From the NCBI RefSeq assembly GCF_040640155.1, contig NZ_JBFABE010000016.1, positions 62,001 to 126,000 on the forward strand: a stretch of DNA of 64,000 nt. The letters are read 5' to 3'. Positions 32,157 through 40,355 of the stretch are shown in pieces. Both the position numbers and the translations under genes were made by a program. The stretch comes from Streptosporangium sp040640155 (GTDB taxonomy: Bacteria > Actinomycetota > Actinomycetes > Streptosporangiales > Streptosporangiaceae). The notes under the pieces were generated by a model that had not been told where the DNA came from, did not search any database, and saw only the letters and a program-made list of their open reading frames with translations. Positions within the stretch are counted from its first letter, which is position 1, and each line of letters begins with the position of its first letter.

Positions 32157-33494
32157 CTAGCGGACCTCGCCCGCGCCCGCGTGGCGGGAGACCTCGCGGC
32201 GCACCGACCCGGCCGGGTCGATCCCGGTGTGCAGGACCGGCGTCCAGCCGGCGTCCGCGCCCAGGTCGGGGTCGTTGACCGCGTTGTGGACGGCGACGAG
32301 GTCGATCGGGACGACCCGGCCCCCGACGCGGAGCACGTCGCCGCGCGAGGTCAGGGCGGTGCCGCCCCAGTTGCGGACGAGCGCGGCCGGGTCCACCGCG
32401 CGGCCCGGGCGGAAGAAGTTGTTCTCGGAGAAGATCTGCGACCCGACGCCCACGCCGAGCGCGTAGTCGAAGGTCTCGGCGTCGGGGATCTCGTAGTAGT
32501 TGTTGTAGACGTGCACCTGGCCGAAACGCACGCGCGGCAGCCGCTGGAGCACGTTCTCGAAGTGGTTGTGGTGGATGGTGACGTTCAGCTTGCCCGTGTC
32601 GTTCGCCGGGTTGTTGGTCGAGCCGATCAGCATCGTCTTGTCGTGGCCGGAGAACCGGTTCCAGGACGCGGTGACGAAGTTGGAGGCGTTGGTGATGTCG
32701 AGCTGTCCGTCGTGCACCTGGTACGGCCTGCCGAAGTACCGCAGCTGGCCCGAGTCGGGGTTGTCGCCGTCGGTGAAGGTGTTGTGGTCGACCCACACGT
32801 GCGTGGAGCCGGTCACCGTGATGTTGTCGTAGAGGGAGTTCCAGTTGCCCTCGGCGCCGTCGGTCGGGTCCCACTTCGGGAAGCAGTCGGCGGTGTCCTC
32901 GAACGTGATGTTGCGGATGATGACGCTGTCGGCCTTGTCGACGTGCAGGTTGACGCCGCGGATGCGGGCGTTCTTCCCCAGGCCGACCAGGGTGGTGCCG
33001 GAGCGGACCTTGAGCTTGACGTCGGCGGTCTGCCGGGCCGCCGAGGCGACCCGGGCGGCCTCCATCGGGCCCGAGGGCACGGTGTCCCTGCCCCACACCG
33101 CCGGGTCGTACGCGGCCAGGTAGCCCTCCAGCGTGTAGCCGCCGGTGGCGTAGTCGGCGCAGGTGCTCTCGGGGGCGATCGTCCCCTTCACGTGGACGAT
33201 CGACGGCGAGGGGGCGGCGAGCGCGGCGGCCAGCTCGGTGCGGGTGGAGACGACGTGCACGTTCGAGGCGGGCGCGGCGGCGCCCCCGGTGGTGCCGGTT
33301 CCCTCGGAGGCCCAGCCGTCGCCCGCGGGGAGCGTCTGGCGGCCCAGGTCCGTACGGGAGCCCAGGGGCCCGGCGGCGGGGGCCGCCGGGCCGGTGACGG
33401 GATCGGTGGCGGGACCGGTGACGGACGCGGACGCGGCCGGGGCGGCCAGCACCGCCAGGGAGAGAAGGGCGGTGAGCGCGACGGCTCGTTTCAT
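32157..33494 (-). CDS. Secreted pectate lyase, polysaccharide lyase family 1
   Basis: A 445-residue exported enzyme that cleaves polygalacturonate by beta-elimination with calcium. Signal peptide 1-23 (ending ASAS); parallel beta-helix with VIIRNITFED, the WVDHNTF motif (WiDH in PL1), calcium-site acids around DGDNPDSG, HHNHFENV, and LPRVRFGQVHVYNNYY carrying the catalytic arginine. It is the last gene after an ABC importer on the same strand, separated by a 174-bp gap that contains a 50-bp repeat, so it may share the TGCAACCGGTTGCA-controlled transcript or have its own promoter. Confidence 0.93.
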   Translation of the reverse strand: MKRAVALTALLSLAVLAAPAASASVTGPATDPVTGPAAPAAGPLGSRTDLGRQTLPAGDGWASEGTGTTGGAAAPASNVHVVSTRTELAAALAAPSPSIVHVKGTIAPESTCADYATGGYTLEGYLAAYDPAVWGRDTVPSGPMEAARVASAARQTADVKLKVRSGTTLVGLGKNARIRGVNLHVDKADSVIIRNITFEDTADCFPKWDPTDGAEGNWNSLYDNITVTGSTHVWVDHNTFTDGDNPDSGQLRYFGRPYQVHDGQLDITNASNFVTASWNRFSGHDKTMLIGSTNNPANDTGKLNVTIHHNHFENVLQRLPRVRFGQVHVYNNYYEIPDAETFDYALGVGVGSQIFSENNFFRPGRAVDPAALVRNWGGTALTSRGDVLRVGGRVVPIDLVAVHNAVNDPDLGADAGWTPVLHTGIDPAGSVRREVSRHAGAGEVR

Positions 33495-33560
33495 GGTGGT
33501 TCCTCCACGGGTCAGGCGGGGGGAAGGAGGCTCCGTGCGGTCCCGGCAGCCCTCCGGACG

Positions 33561-33660
33561 GTGGGAGACGGGCGCGCCCCCGTCAGGGAGGGCGCACCCG
33601 CTTCCGGGTGGTGGGAGGCGGGCGCGCCCCGGTCAGGGAGGACGCACCCACCTCCGGTCT
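33561..33660. repeat. 50-bp tandem duplication
   Basis: Two consecutive 50-bp units (33561-33610 and 33611-33660) differ at only a few positions, each containing GGCGCGCCCC and GTCAGGGAGG. They lie between pectate lyase and binding-protein genes. Confidence 0.85.
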
Positions 33661-33668
33661 GTGGGGGC

Positions 33669-34988
33669 TCAGCCGCCGTTGCGCTGCCTGTACGACGTCT
33701 GCGCCTCGGTCAGCTTGGCCGCGAACGCGTCCAGGAAGTCCTTGGCGGGCAGGGTGCCCTGCAGGACCTTCTGGAACTCGGGCTCCATGTCGGTCTTGGT
33801 GATCGCGTTGAACTCCGGCAGGTGGTACGGCATCTGCACGACCTTCGTCGCCGGGTCGTTGAGGACCGTCAGCGCGGTGGAGATGTGCTGCAGTCCGGAG
33901 ATCCAGGGCTCCTCGTTGACCTCGATGTTGGCGGGGAGGACGCCGGTCTTCTCCGACCAGTGGCTGTTCATCTGCTTGGAGGCGGCGAACTCGGCGAACC
34001 TGAACGCCGCGTCCTTGTTCTTGCCGGTGGCGAACACGCCGATGCCCGAGACCGGGTTGGACAGGATCGAGTGGGCCCCGGAGGCGGAGACGGGCACGGG
34101 CACGGCGGCCACCTTGTCCACGCCGAGCGTCTTGACGTGGTCCTGGTACGAGCCCAGGTTGTGCTGCATGATCCCGATGTTGCCGCCGTCGAACTGGGCG
34201 ACCATCTTCGCGTAGTCGTTGCTGATGTCGGCCTCGGGCGTGACCCTCTTGTACAGGCCGGTCAGCCGGGTGAGGGCCGCCACGTTCCTGGGGTCGTTGA
34301 CGGTCGCCCTGCCGGAGGCGTCGAAGATCTCGGTGATGCCGGACTGGCCGTACACCACCTCCAGCATCTGCGCGATCGAGCCGGGGCCGCCGCGGATGGT
34401 GAAGCCGTAGCGGTTGTCGGCGGTGTCGGTCAGCCTCTCGGCGGCGGTGAAGAACTCGTCCCACGTCTTGGGGGGCCGCAGGCCGGCCTCCTTGAACCAG
34501 TCGGTCCGGTACCAGAAGACGCCCATGTTGGTGGACATGGGGACCATGTAGGTCTTGCCGTCCGGCACGGTGTTCCTGACCGTGGACAGCACCTGCTCGT
34601 TCAGCTTGCCGTTCAGCTTGCCGGTGGACAGCCGCTCGTCCAGGGGTTCCAGGGCCTTCTGGGCCACCAGGCCGGCGAGCGCCGCGGTGGACATGCCGCC
34701 CACGTCGGGCAGGCCGCCCCCGGCGACGGCGATGTCGTACTTCTGCTGGGCCTGGGCGATCGGGATGCCGACGTACTTGACCTCCACCCCGGGGTTGGCC
34801 CTGTTGTACTCGGCGATGATGTGCTGCCACACCGGGGTGCGCGCCGGGCCGCCGTTGTCGTCCCAGAAGACCAGCCTGATCTTCCCGCCGTCGGCCTGCG
34901 ACGACTCGTCCGAGCCGCAGGCGGCCGGTCCGGCGCCCAGGGTCACGGCCACGGCCACGATCGCCAGGCGCCTGGAGCGTCCGATCAT
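33669..34988 (-). CDS. Sugar ABC transporter substrate-binding lipoprotein (pectin locus)
   Basis: A 439-residue family-1 solute receptor. Lipoprotein signal with cysteine in GPAACGSD (about residue 24), then VFWDDNGGPARTPVWQHIIAEYN and NPGVEVKYV, typical of the fold. ATG overlaps the stop of the Gfo/Idh/MocA gene. With the two permeases upstream it completes an importer, likely for pectin-derived oligosaccharides given the pectate lyase downstream. No ATPase gene is present. Confidence 0.9.
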   Translation of the reverse strand: MIGRSRRLAIVAVAVTLGAGPAACGSDESSQADGGKIRLVFWDDNGGPARTPVWQHIIAEYNRANPGVEVKYVGIPIAQAQQKYDIAVAGGGLPDVGGMSTAALAGLVAQKALEPLDERLSTGKLNGKLNEQVLSTVRNTVPDGKTYMVPMSTNMGVFWYRTDWFKEAGLRPPKTWDEFFTAAERLTDTADNRYGFTIRGGPGSIAQMLEVVYGQSGITEIFDASGRATVNDPRNVAALTRLTGLYKRVTPEADISNDYAKMVAQFDGGNIGIMQHNLGSYQDHVKTLGVDKVAAVPVPVSASGAHSILSNPVSGIGVFATGKNKDAAFRFAEFAASKQMNSHWSEKTGVLPANIEVNEEPWISGLQHISTALTVLNDPATKVVQMPYHLPEFNAITKTDMEPEFQKVLQGTLPAKDFLDAFAAKLTEAQTSYRQRNGG

Positions 34989-36169
34989 TGCTCTTCACCT
35001 CTCCTTGTCGTGTCCCCCGACATGGTGTGACCGTAGGGGTCGGCGACCGTGGCCGGAAGGTCGCCGGCCGTACCTTCCGTCCCGGGGAAGGGCCTGGTCC
35101 AGGGAACCCGCAGTTCCGAGTAGAGCGCCAGCCGTTCCGCGCTCGCCGCCGTGACCTCGGCGATCCGGGGCAGCACCCGCCGGTCGGCGCCCACCTCCTG
35201 GAAGACGTCCGGGATCGCCAGGGGAGGCGGCGCCAGCCGTACCGCCTCCAGGACGCGCATGAATCCGGCGGTCCGCTCCAGCGGCACCAGCAGCTCCGCG
35301 CCGTCGCGCAGGTGCGCCACGAGGTTCTCCAGCAGGCCGGTCCTGGGATGCACGATCGAGGTCCCGCCGGACTCGACCCGGTCCTCGGTGTAGGTCAGCC
35401 TGATCCGCCCCCGCTCGCCGTGCACGATCAGGTACGGCTCGTGCCGCCGGTCCGCGCAGAGCGAGACCGCGACCGTCACCGTGGTGCGGTCGTCCATCCG
35501 CAGCCGCACGCACGAGGTGTCGTCCGACTCGATCGCGTTGGCGCGGTAGAGCTCGACCTCGACGTCCTCGACCCGGGCGCCGGAGACGGCCAGCGCGGTC
35601 GCGGTCGCGTGCGCGAGCGGGTTGGTCAGGGCGCCGTCCACCACCGGCACGCCGTCGACCTCACGCCTGCCGGCCCAGGGGACCCGGTCGTAGTAGGAGT
35701 AGGGCCGCTCCCACGCCCCGGCCGCGCCGATCCCGACGACCCGGCCGATCGCCCCCTCGGCGATCATCCGCCGGACCGCGGGGATCGCCTCCGAGCCCAG
35801 GCTCTGGAAACCGACCTGGCAGGCCAGCCCGGTCCGGCGGGCCGTCTCGGCGATCCGCAGGTAGTCCGCGTACGTGGCGGCCGGCGGCTTCTCCAGCAGC
35901 AGGTGCGTGCCGGCGCGCATCGCCCTCTCCGCCAGGTCCGCGTGAGTGTGGATGGGCGTGCACAGGATGGTCACCTCGGCGCCGGTGCGCTCGATCAGGC
36001 CGGTCAGGTCGTCGGAGAACGCCGTCCCGGCGGGCAGGTCGTCGACCGGCCGGACGTCGCACACCCCGGCCAGTTCCACCAGCCCGGCCTCGGCCAGCCG
36101 CCGCACGTTCCTCAGGTGCGACGAGCCGTGCCCGTGCGCCCCGGCGAGTACCACGCGGACCGGTTCCAT
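34985..36169 (-). CDS. Gfo/Idh/MocA family oxidoreductase
   Basis: A 394-residue NAD(P)-dependent sugar dehydrogenase-type protein. Rossmann N-terminus VRVVLAGAHGHGSSH, then CTPIHTHADLAERAMRAGTHLLLEKPPAAT, where the EKP lysine is the usual catalytic residue. ATG 36169 is preceded by GGGAGGTGG; the frame opens five codons earlier. The substrate is probably a sugar acid or cyclic sugar from the imported material. It lies between permease and binding-protein genes and is coupled to the latter. Confidence 0.88.
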   Translation of the reverse strand: MEPVRVVLAGAHGHGSSHLRNVRRLAEAGLVELAGVCDVRPVDDLPAGTAFSDDLTGLIERTGAEVTILCTPIHTHADLAERAMRAGTHLLLEKPPAATYADYLRIAETARRTGLACQVGFQSLGSEAIPAVRRMIAEGAIGRVVGIGAAGAWERPYSYYDRVPWAGRREVDGVPVVDGALTNPLAHATATALAVSGARVEDVEVELYRANAIESDDTSCVRLRMDDRTTVTVAVSLCADRRHEPYLIVHGERGRIRLTYTEDRVESGGTSIVHPRTGLLENLVAHLRDGAELLVPLERTAGFMRVLEAVRLAPPPLAIPDVFQEVGADRRVLPRIAEVTAASAERLALYSELRVPWTRPFPGTEGTAGDLPATVADPYGHTMSGDTTRRGEEQ

Positions 36170-36213
36170 CACGCCACCTCCCATCGCGGCCCGAGCCTCA
36201 TCGCTTCTCCGTC

Positions 36214-36285
36214 CTCACGGTCCTGGCGGCTCTCACGGTCTCCGTGGCGCTCACGGTCCTCGCGGTCCTCGCGGTCTCCGTGGCG
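36214..36285. repeat. 18-bp imperfect tandem repeat, 4 units
   Basis: Four 18-bp units starting CTCACGGTC or CTCGCGGTC fill the gap between the permease stop and the oxidoreductase start within an operon. Confidence 0.75.
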
Positions 36286-36313
36286 GGCGGCAGGGACCGT
36301 CCGGCGGGGGGCC

Positions 36314-37195
36314 TCATCCCTTCACCGCCCCCGCCGACAGACCCTGCACCAGGTAGCGCTGGATCACCGCGAAGACCAGCACCACGGGCACGGCGGCGAC
36401 GACGCCGCCCGCGGCCAGGGCGCCGAAGTCCACGCTGAACTCGCCCAGCGTGTACGCCAGGCCGACGGGCACCGTGAACTTCTCCTGGTCGCTGACGAAC
36501 ATCAGCGCGAACAGGAAGTTGTTCCAGCTGTGGATGAAGGCGAACGAGCCGACCGCGACCAGCGCCGGGCGCAGCAGCGGCAGCACGACCGCGAAGAAGC
36601 CACGCAGCCGGCCGCACCCGTCCACCCAGGCGGCCTGCTCCAGCTCCACCGGGACGTTCCTGATGAAACCGCTGATCAGGATGAGCGAGAGCGGGAGCTG
36701 GAACACGGACTCGGCGATCACCAGGCTCCACAGCGAGTTGACCAGGCCGAGGGTGCGGAAGATCTCGAAGAGCGGGATCAGCATCATCGCGCCCGGGATG
36801 AACTGGGTGCAGAGCATCGCGATCATGAACAGTCTCCGGCCGCGGAACGCGTACCTGGCCAGGGCGTAACCGCCGGCCAGGGCGACGACCGTGGTCGTCA
36901 CCAGCGAGGCGACGCCGACCATCAGGCTGTTCTTGAAGAAGATCGCGAAGCTCATGTCATTCCAGACCGTCGCGAAGTTCTCGAACGTGATCGGCCAGGG
37001 CAGCAGCGAGGTCGACCCCCGGGGGCGGAACGCGAACACCAGCATCCAGTAGAAGGGCACCAGCGTGAACACCAGGTACAGCCCCAGGGGGACCCAGATC
37101 TCCCACCGGCGCCCCCGCCCCGCGTCCCGCCGCCCGGACCGGGGCGAGACGACGGGCGGCACCAGGCGCGGACGCTCGGCCGTCTGGAGTGTCAT
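36314..37195 (-). CDS. Sugar ABC transporter permease (MalG type, pectin locus)
   Basis: A 293-residue CUT1 permease with EAA-like loop EQAAWVDGCGRLRGFFAVVLP and tail LVQGLSAGAVKG. Start ATG 37195 overlaps the stop of the first permease (ATGA). The open frame upstream of this is antisense to nothing real but overlaps the first permease, so it is not used. Confidence 0.92.
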   Translation of the reverse strand: MTLQTAERPRLVPPVVSPRSGRRDAGRGRRWEIWVPLGLYLVFTLVPFYWMLVFAFRPRGSTSLLPWPITFENFATVWNDMSFAIFFKNSLMVGVASLVTTTVVALAGGYALARYAFRGRRLFMIAMLCTQFIPGAMMLIPLFEIFRTLGLVNSLWSLVIAESVFQLPLSLILISGFIRNVPVELEQAAWVDGCGRLRGFFAVVLPLLRPALVAVGSFAFIHSWNNFLFALMFVSDQEKFTVPVGLAYTLGEFSVDFGALAAGGVVAAVPVVLVFAVIQRYLVQGLSAGAVKG

Positions 37196-38136
37196 GACGT
37201 CGCTCCGAACTTGCTCAGCCGCAGGTAGGCGATCGAGAAGAAGGTCAGGATCAGGAAGGCGGCGGTCGTCAGCGCCGAGCCGTACCCGAAGTCGTGGGAC
37301 TGCACGGCCTTGGCGGCCACGTACAGCGGCAGCGTGGTGGTGGCGTGCGCGGGGCCGCCGCCGGTCAGCGTGTAGAGCAGGTCGACGTTGTTGAACTCCC
37401 ACACGCAGCGCAGCAGCGTGGACAGGATGATCGCGTCCTTGAGGTGGGGGAGCGTGATGTGCGCGAAACGGCGCAGGCGCGAGGCCCCGTCCACCGAGGC
37501 CGCCTCGTAGAGTTCCCGCGAGACGCTCTGCAGGTCGGCCAGGAGCAGGATCGCGAAGAACGGCACGCCCCGCCAGAGCTCGGCCAGGACCGCCGCCCAG
37601 AAGACCGTGTCGGGGTCGGCCAGCGGCGCGGCCCCGTACCGCATGAGTCCCAGGTCGGCGAGGTAGCGGGACAGGCCGGTCGTCGGGTTGTAGAGCAGGA
37701 TCCAGATGCCGGTGGTGAGCACCCCGGAGACCGCCCACGGGGAGAAGACGGCCGCGCGGGCCGGCCCGCGGCCGACGAAGCTCTCGTTGACGATCAGCGC
37801 CAGGGCCAGGCCGAGAACCAGTTGCAGGGCGACCTCGACACCGACCCATTTGACGCTGAAGCCCAGGCTCTGCCAGAACAGGGGGTCCTCGAACAGGAGC
37901 CTGCGGAAGTTGTCCAGGCCGGCGAAGCCGTTGTCCCAGGGTTTGGTGACGTTGTAGTGCCGAAGGCTGTAGTAGACGACACTGGCCATCGGATAGACGA
38001 GGAAGCCCAGCATCGCGATCACCGCGGGGGCGATCAGCAGGTAGGGGGCACCGGAGGCGCGGCCCGGCCGGGTTCCGGCGGGGCGCCCCGGACGACGGCG
38101 CGTCCGCCGATCCGCCTCCGCCGTGGTGATCGCCAT
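37192..38136 (-). CDS. Sugar ABC transporter permease (MalF type, pectin locus)
   Basis: A 314-residue CUT1 permease with EAA loop EAASVDGASRLRRFAHITLP. ATG 38136 follows AAGGAG; a longer frame to 38184 would translate the operator TGCAACCGGTTGCA, so it is rejected. First gene of the importer operon, divergent from a LacI regulator. Confidence 0.92.
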   Translation of the reverse strand: MAITTAEADRRTRRRPGRPAGTRPGRASGAPYLLIAPAVIAMLGFLVYPMASVVYYSLRHYNVTKPWDNGFAGLDNFRRLLFEDPLFWQSLGFSVKWVGVEVALQLVLGLALALIVNESFVGRGPARAAVFSPWAVSGVLTTGIWILLYNPTTGLSRYLADLGLMRYGAAPLADPDTVFWAAVLAELWRGVPFFAILLLADLQSVSRELYEAASVDGASRLRRFAHITLPHLKDAIILSTLLRCVWEFNNVDLLYTLTGGGPAHATTTLPLYVAAKAVQSHDFGYGSALTTAAFLILTFFSIAYLRLSKFGATS

Positions 38137-38169
38137 GACCGGCAACTCCTTCCAGGTCGGCTCAGGGGC

Positions 38170-38183
38170 TGCAACCGGTTGCA
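38170..38183. promoter_or_regulatory. Perfect LacI-type operator of the pectin importer operon
   Basis: TGCAACCGGTTGCA is a perfect 14-bp palindrome. It lies directly downstream of a good minus-strand promoter and 34 bp before the permease start, an ideal repressor position. A similar site precedes the divergent LacI gene. Confidence 0.75.
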
Positions 38184-38187
38184 TGAA

Positions 38188-38216
38188 ACATTGCGGACAT
38201 CTCCTGGCAACGTCAA
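38188..38216 (-). promoter_or_regulatory. Candidate promoter of the pectin importer operon
   Basis: On the minus strand TTGACG (38216-38211) and CAATGT (38193-38188) are 17 bp apart. The operator follows 4 bp further on, overlapping the expected transcription start. Confidence 0.55.
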
Positions 38217-38324
38217 GGGCCCAATTTGATAAAGGAGGCCTTATCTGAAGATTTTCCGATATTTGTAAATTTCAGCGGGTCGGGAGGGGCGGCGACACGG
38301 CCGGAAAGCCATAGGATTCGGACG

Positions 38325-38355
38325 TTGACAGCGATACAACCGCTTGCACTAATGT
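38325..38355 (+). promoter_or_regulatory. Candidate promoter and operator of the LacI gene
   Basis: TTGACA (38325-38330) is followed by a -10-like stretch ACTAATGT (38348-38355). Between them lies TACAACCGCTTGCA (38335-38348), which differs from TGCAACCGGTTGCA at two positions, so the regulator probably also controls its own gene. Confidence 0.5.
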
Positions 38356-38394
38356 TCTCCAGGGCCTGGACATGGGCCGTGATGGAGGAGTGCG

Positions 38395-39366
38395 GTGGCA
38401 GCGACGATCAGGGATGTGGCGCGGGCGTCGGGAGTGCACGTCTCGACCGTGTCCCGCACCTTCTCCGCGCCGCACCTGGTGAACACCGAGACCCGCAACC
38501 GCGTGCTGGCCGTCGCCGAGGATCTCGGCTACCGCCCCAACCGCGCGGCGCGCGCCCTCACCACCGGCAGGACCCACAACATCGGCCTCATCGTCGCCGA
38601 CATCTCCAACCCCTTCTTCCCGCCGCTGATCAAAGCCGCCCAGGCGCACGCCAGGGCGCGTGACTACCACGTGTTCGTGGCCGACACCGACGAGGACCCT
38701 CAGGTCGAGGAGGAGCTTATCCAGACCCTCGCCAAGCAGGTGGACGGGGTGCTGCTCTGCAGTCCCCGCCTCTCCAACCGGGTCATAGAGCGCCTGCACG
38801 CCGACGTGCCGTTCGTGGTGGTCAACCGGCGGGTGAAGGGCATGCCGACGATACTGATGGACATCGGCCAGGGAGCCCGGCACGCGATCGAGCACCTGGC
38901 CGGGCTCGGCCACCGCAGGATCGCGCTGCTGTCCGGCCCCACCGGGTCGTGGACCAGCGGCGAGATGTGCGCCGCCGCGGCCGCGGCCGAGGGCGTCGAG
39001 GTCGTGATCCTCGGCCCGAACGCGCCCACCGAGCGGGGCGGTCTCGCCGCCGCCGCCGAGGTGCTCGCCTCCGGGGTCACCGGCGTGCTCGCCTACAACG
39101 ACCTGGTCGCCATCGGGCTCATCGAGGGACTGTACGAACGGGGCGTACGCGTCCCCGGGGAGATCAGCGTGGTCGGCGTCGACGACATCGTGTCCGGCCG
39201 GCTGAACCGCCCCAAACTGACCACCGTGGCCATGCCCACGGCCGCCGCCGGGCGGATGGCCGTCGACCTGCTGCTGCACTCCTTCGGCGACGGCGCCACG
39301 CCCACCCTGGCGACCCTGGAGACCAGCCTGGTCGTCCGCGAATCCACCGGAGAGGCGCAGAAATGA
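38395..39366 (+). CDS. LacI-family transcriptional regulator (pectin locus)
   Basis: A 323-residue repressor with ATIRDVARASGVHVSTVSRTFSAPHLV at the N-terminus, hinge PNRAARALTTG and a sugar-sensing domain. The recognition helix differs from those of the two repressors at 21-24 kb, in line with its different operator. GTG 38395 follows GGAGGA. Divergent from the importer operon and overlapping the aldose 1-epimerase gene by 4 bp. Confidence 0.93.
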   Translation: MAATIRDVARASGVHVSTVSRTFSAPHLVNTETRNRVLAVAEDLGYRPNRAARALTTGRTHNIGLIVADISNPFFPPLIKAAQAHARARDYHVFVADTDEDPQVEEELIQTLAKQVDGVLLCSPRLSNRVIERLHADVPFVVVNRRVKGMPTILMDIGQGARHAIEHLAGLGHRRIALLSGPTGSWTSGEMCAAAAAAEGVEVVILGPNAPTERGGLAAAAEVLASGVTGVLAYNDLVAIGLIEGLYERGVRVPGEISVVGVDDIVSGRLNRPKLTTVAMPTAAAGRMAVDLLLHSFGDGATPTLATLETSLVVRESTGEAQK

Positions 39367-40337
39367 ACGTCGGAACCACCCCGTCGGGCGAGCCGGTCGA
39401 GCGGCACGTGCTGTCGAAGGGGCGCCTGCGCGCCTCGATCCTCGACTACGGCGCGATCCTGCAGACCCTGGAGGTCTCCGGGACGAACGTGGTCCTCGGC
39501 TACCCCGACCTCGCCGACTACTTCACGCGCAGCCGCTACTTCGGCGCCGTGGTCGGCCGGTACGGCAACCGCATCGCCGGCGGGCGCTTCACCCTCGACG
39601 GCCGGTCCTACGAGCTGCCGGTCAACAACGGCCCCAACAGCCTGCACGGGGGCACGGACGGCTTCGACAGGCGCGTCTGGCAGGTGACCGACGTCTCCGG
39701 CACCTCGGTGACCCTGCGCCACGTCAGCCCCGACGGCGAGCAGGGCTACCCCGGCACGCTCGACGCCTCGGTCACCTACACGCTGGACGAGGACGCCGTC
39801 CGGCTGGACTACCGGGCGGTCACCGACGCGCCGACCGTGCTGAACCTGACCAACCACTCCTACTTCAACCTCGCCGGGGGCGGCGACGTGCTGGGGCACG
39901 TGGTCCGCATGGACGCCGACCACTACCTGCCGGTGGACGACACGCTCATCCCGACCGGGGAGCTCGCCCCGGTCGCCGGCACCCCCTTCGACTTCACCTC
40001 GCCGCACCGGATCGGCGAGCGGATCGACGACCCCGCGCTGGGCAACGGCTACGACCACTGCTACGTGCTGCGCGGCGACGGCGGGGGCGGCGGCGCCGTC
40101 ATCGAGGTCAGCGAGCCGACCGGCGGGCTGGTCATGACCGTCACCACCACCGAGCCGGGCGTGCAGTTCTACACGGGCAACATGCTGGACGGCGTCGCCA
40201 CCGCCTACGGCAGGCACGCGGGCCTGTGCCTGGAGACCCAGCACTTCCCCGACTCGCCCAACCGGCCGGACTTCCCCTCGGTGGTGCTGCGCCCCGGCGA
40301 GGAGTTCACCTCCTCCACCACCTACCGCTTCTCCTGA
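39363..40337 (+). CDS. galM: Aldose 1-epimerase
   Basis: A 324-residue mutarotase that interconverts alpha and beta anomers of free sugars. Signature segments: VVGRYGNRIAGG, NNGPNSLHGG, LNLTNHSYFNLAG with the catalytic histidine, and LCLETQHFPDSPN with the catalytic glutamate. The ATG overlaps the LacI stop (ATGA), so it is co-expressed with the pectin-locus regulator. Its true sugar may be galacturonate, galactose or arabinose. Confidence 0.93.
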   Translation: MNVGTTPSGEPVERHVLSKGRLRASILDYGAILQTLEVSGTNVVLGYPDLADYFTRSRYFGAVVGRYGNRIAGGRFTLDGRSYELPVNNGPNSLHGGTDGFDRRVWQVTDVSGTSVTLRHVSPDGEQGYPGTLDASVTYTLDEDAVRLDYRAVTDAPTVLNLTNHSYFNLAGGGDVLGHVVRMDADHYLPVDDTLIPTGELAPVAGTPFDFTSPHRIGERIDDPALGNGYDHCYVLRGDGGGGGAVIEVSEPTGGLVMTVTTTEPGVQFYTGNMLDGVATAYGRHAGLCLETQHFPDSPNRPDFPSVVLRPGEEFTSSTTYRFS

Positions 40338-40352
40338 CCGGCCCCCGCCGGT
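40337..40352. terminator. Short hairpin between convergent genes
   Basis: ACCGGC (40337-40342) and GCCGGT (40347-40352) form a 6-bp stem with a CCCC loop immediately at the epimerase stop and next to the LysR 3' end at 40356. Confidence 0.4.
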
Positions 40353-40355
40353 TCG

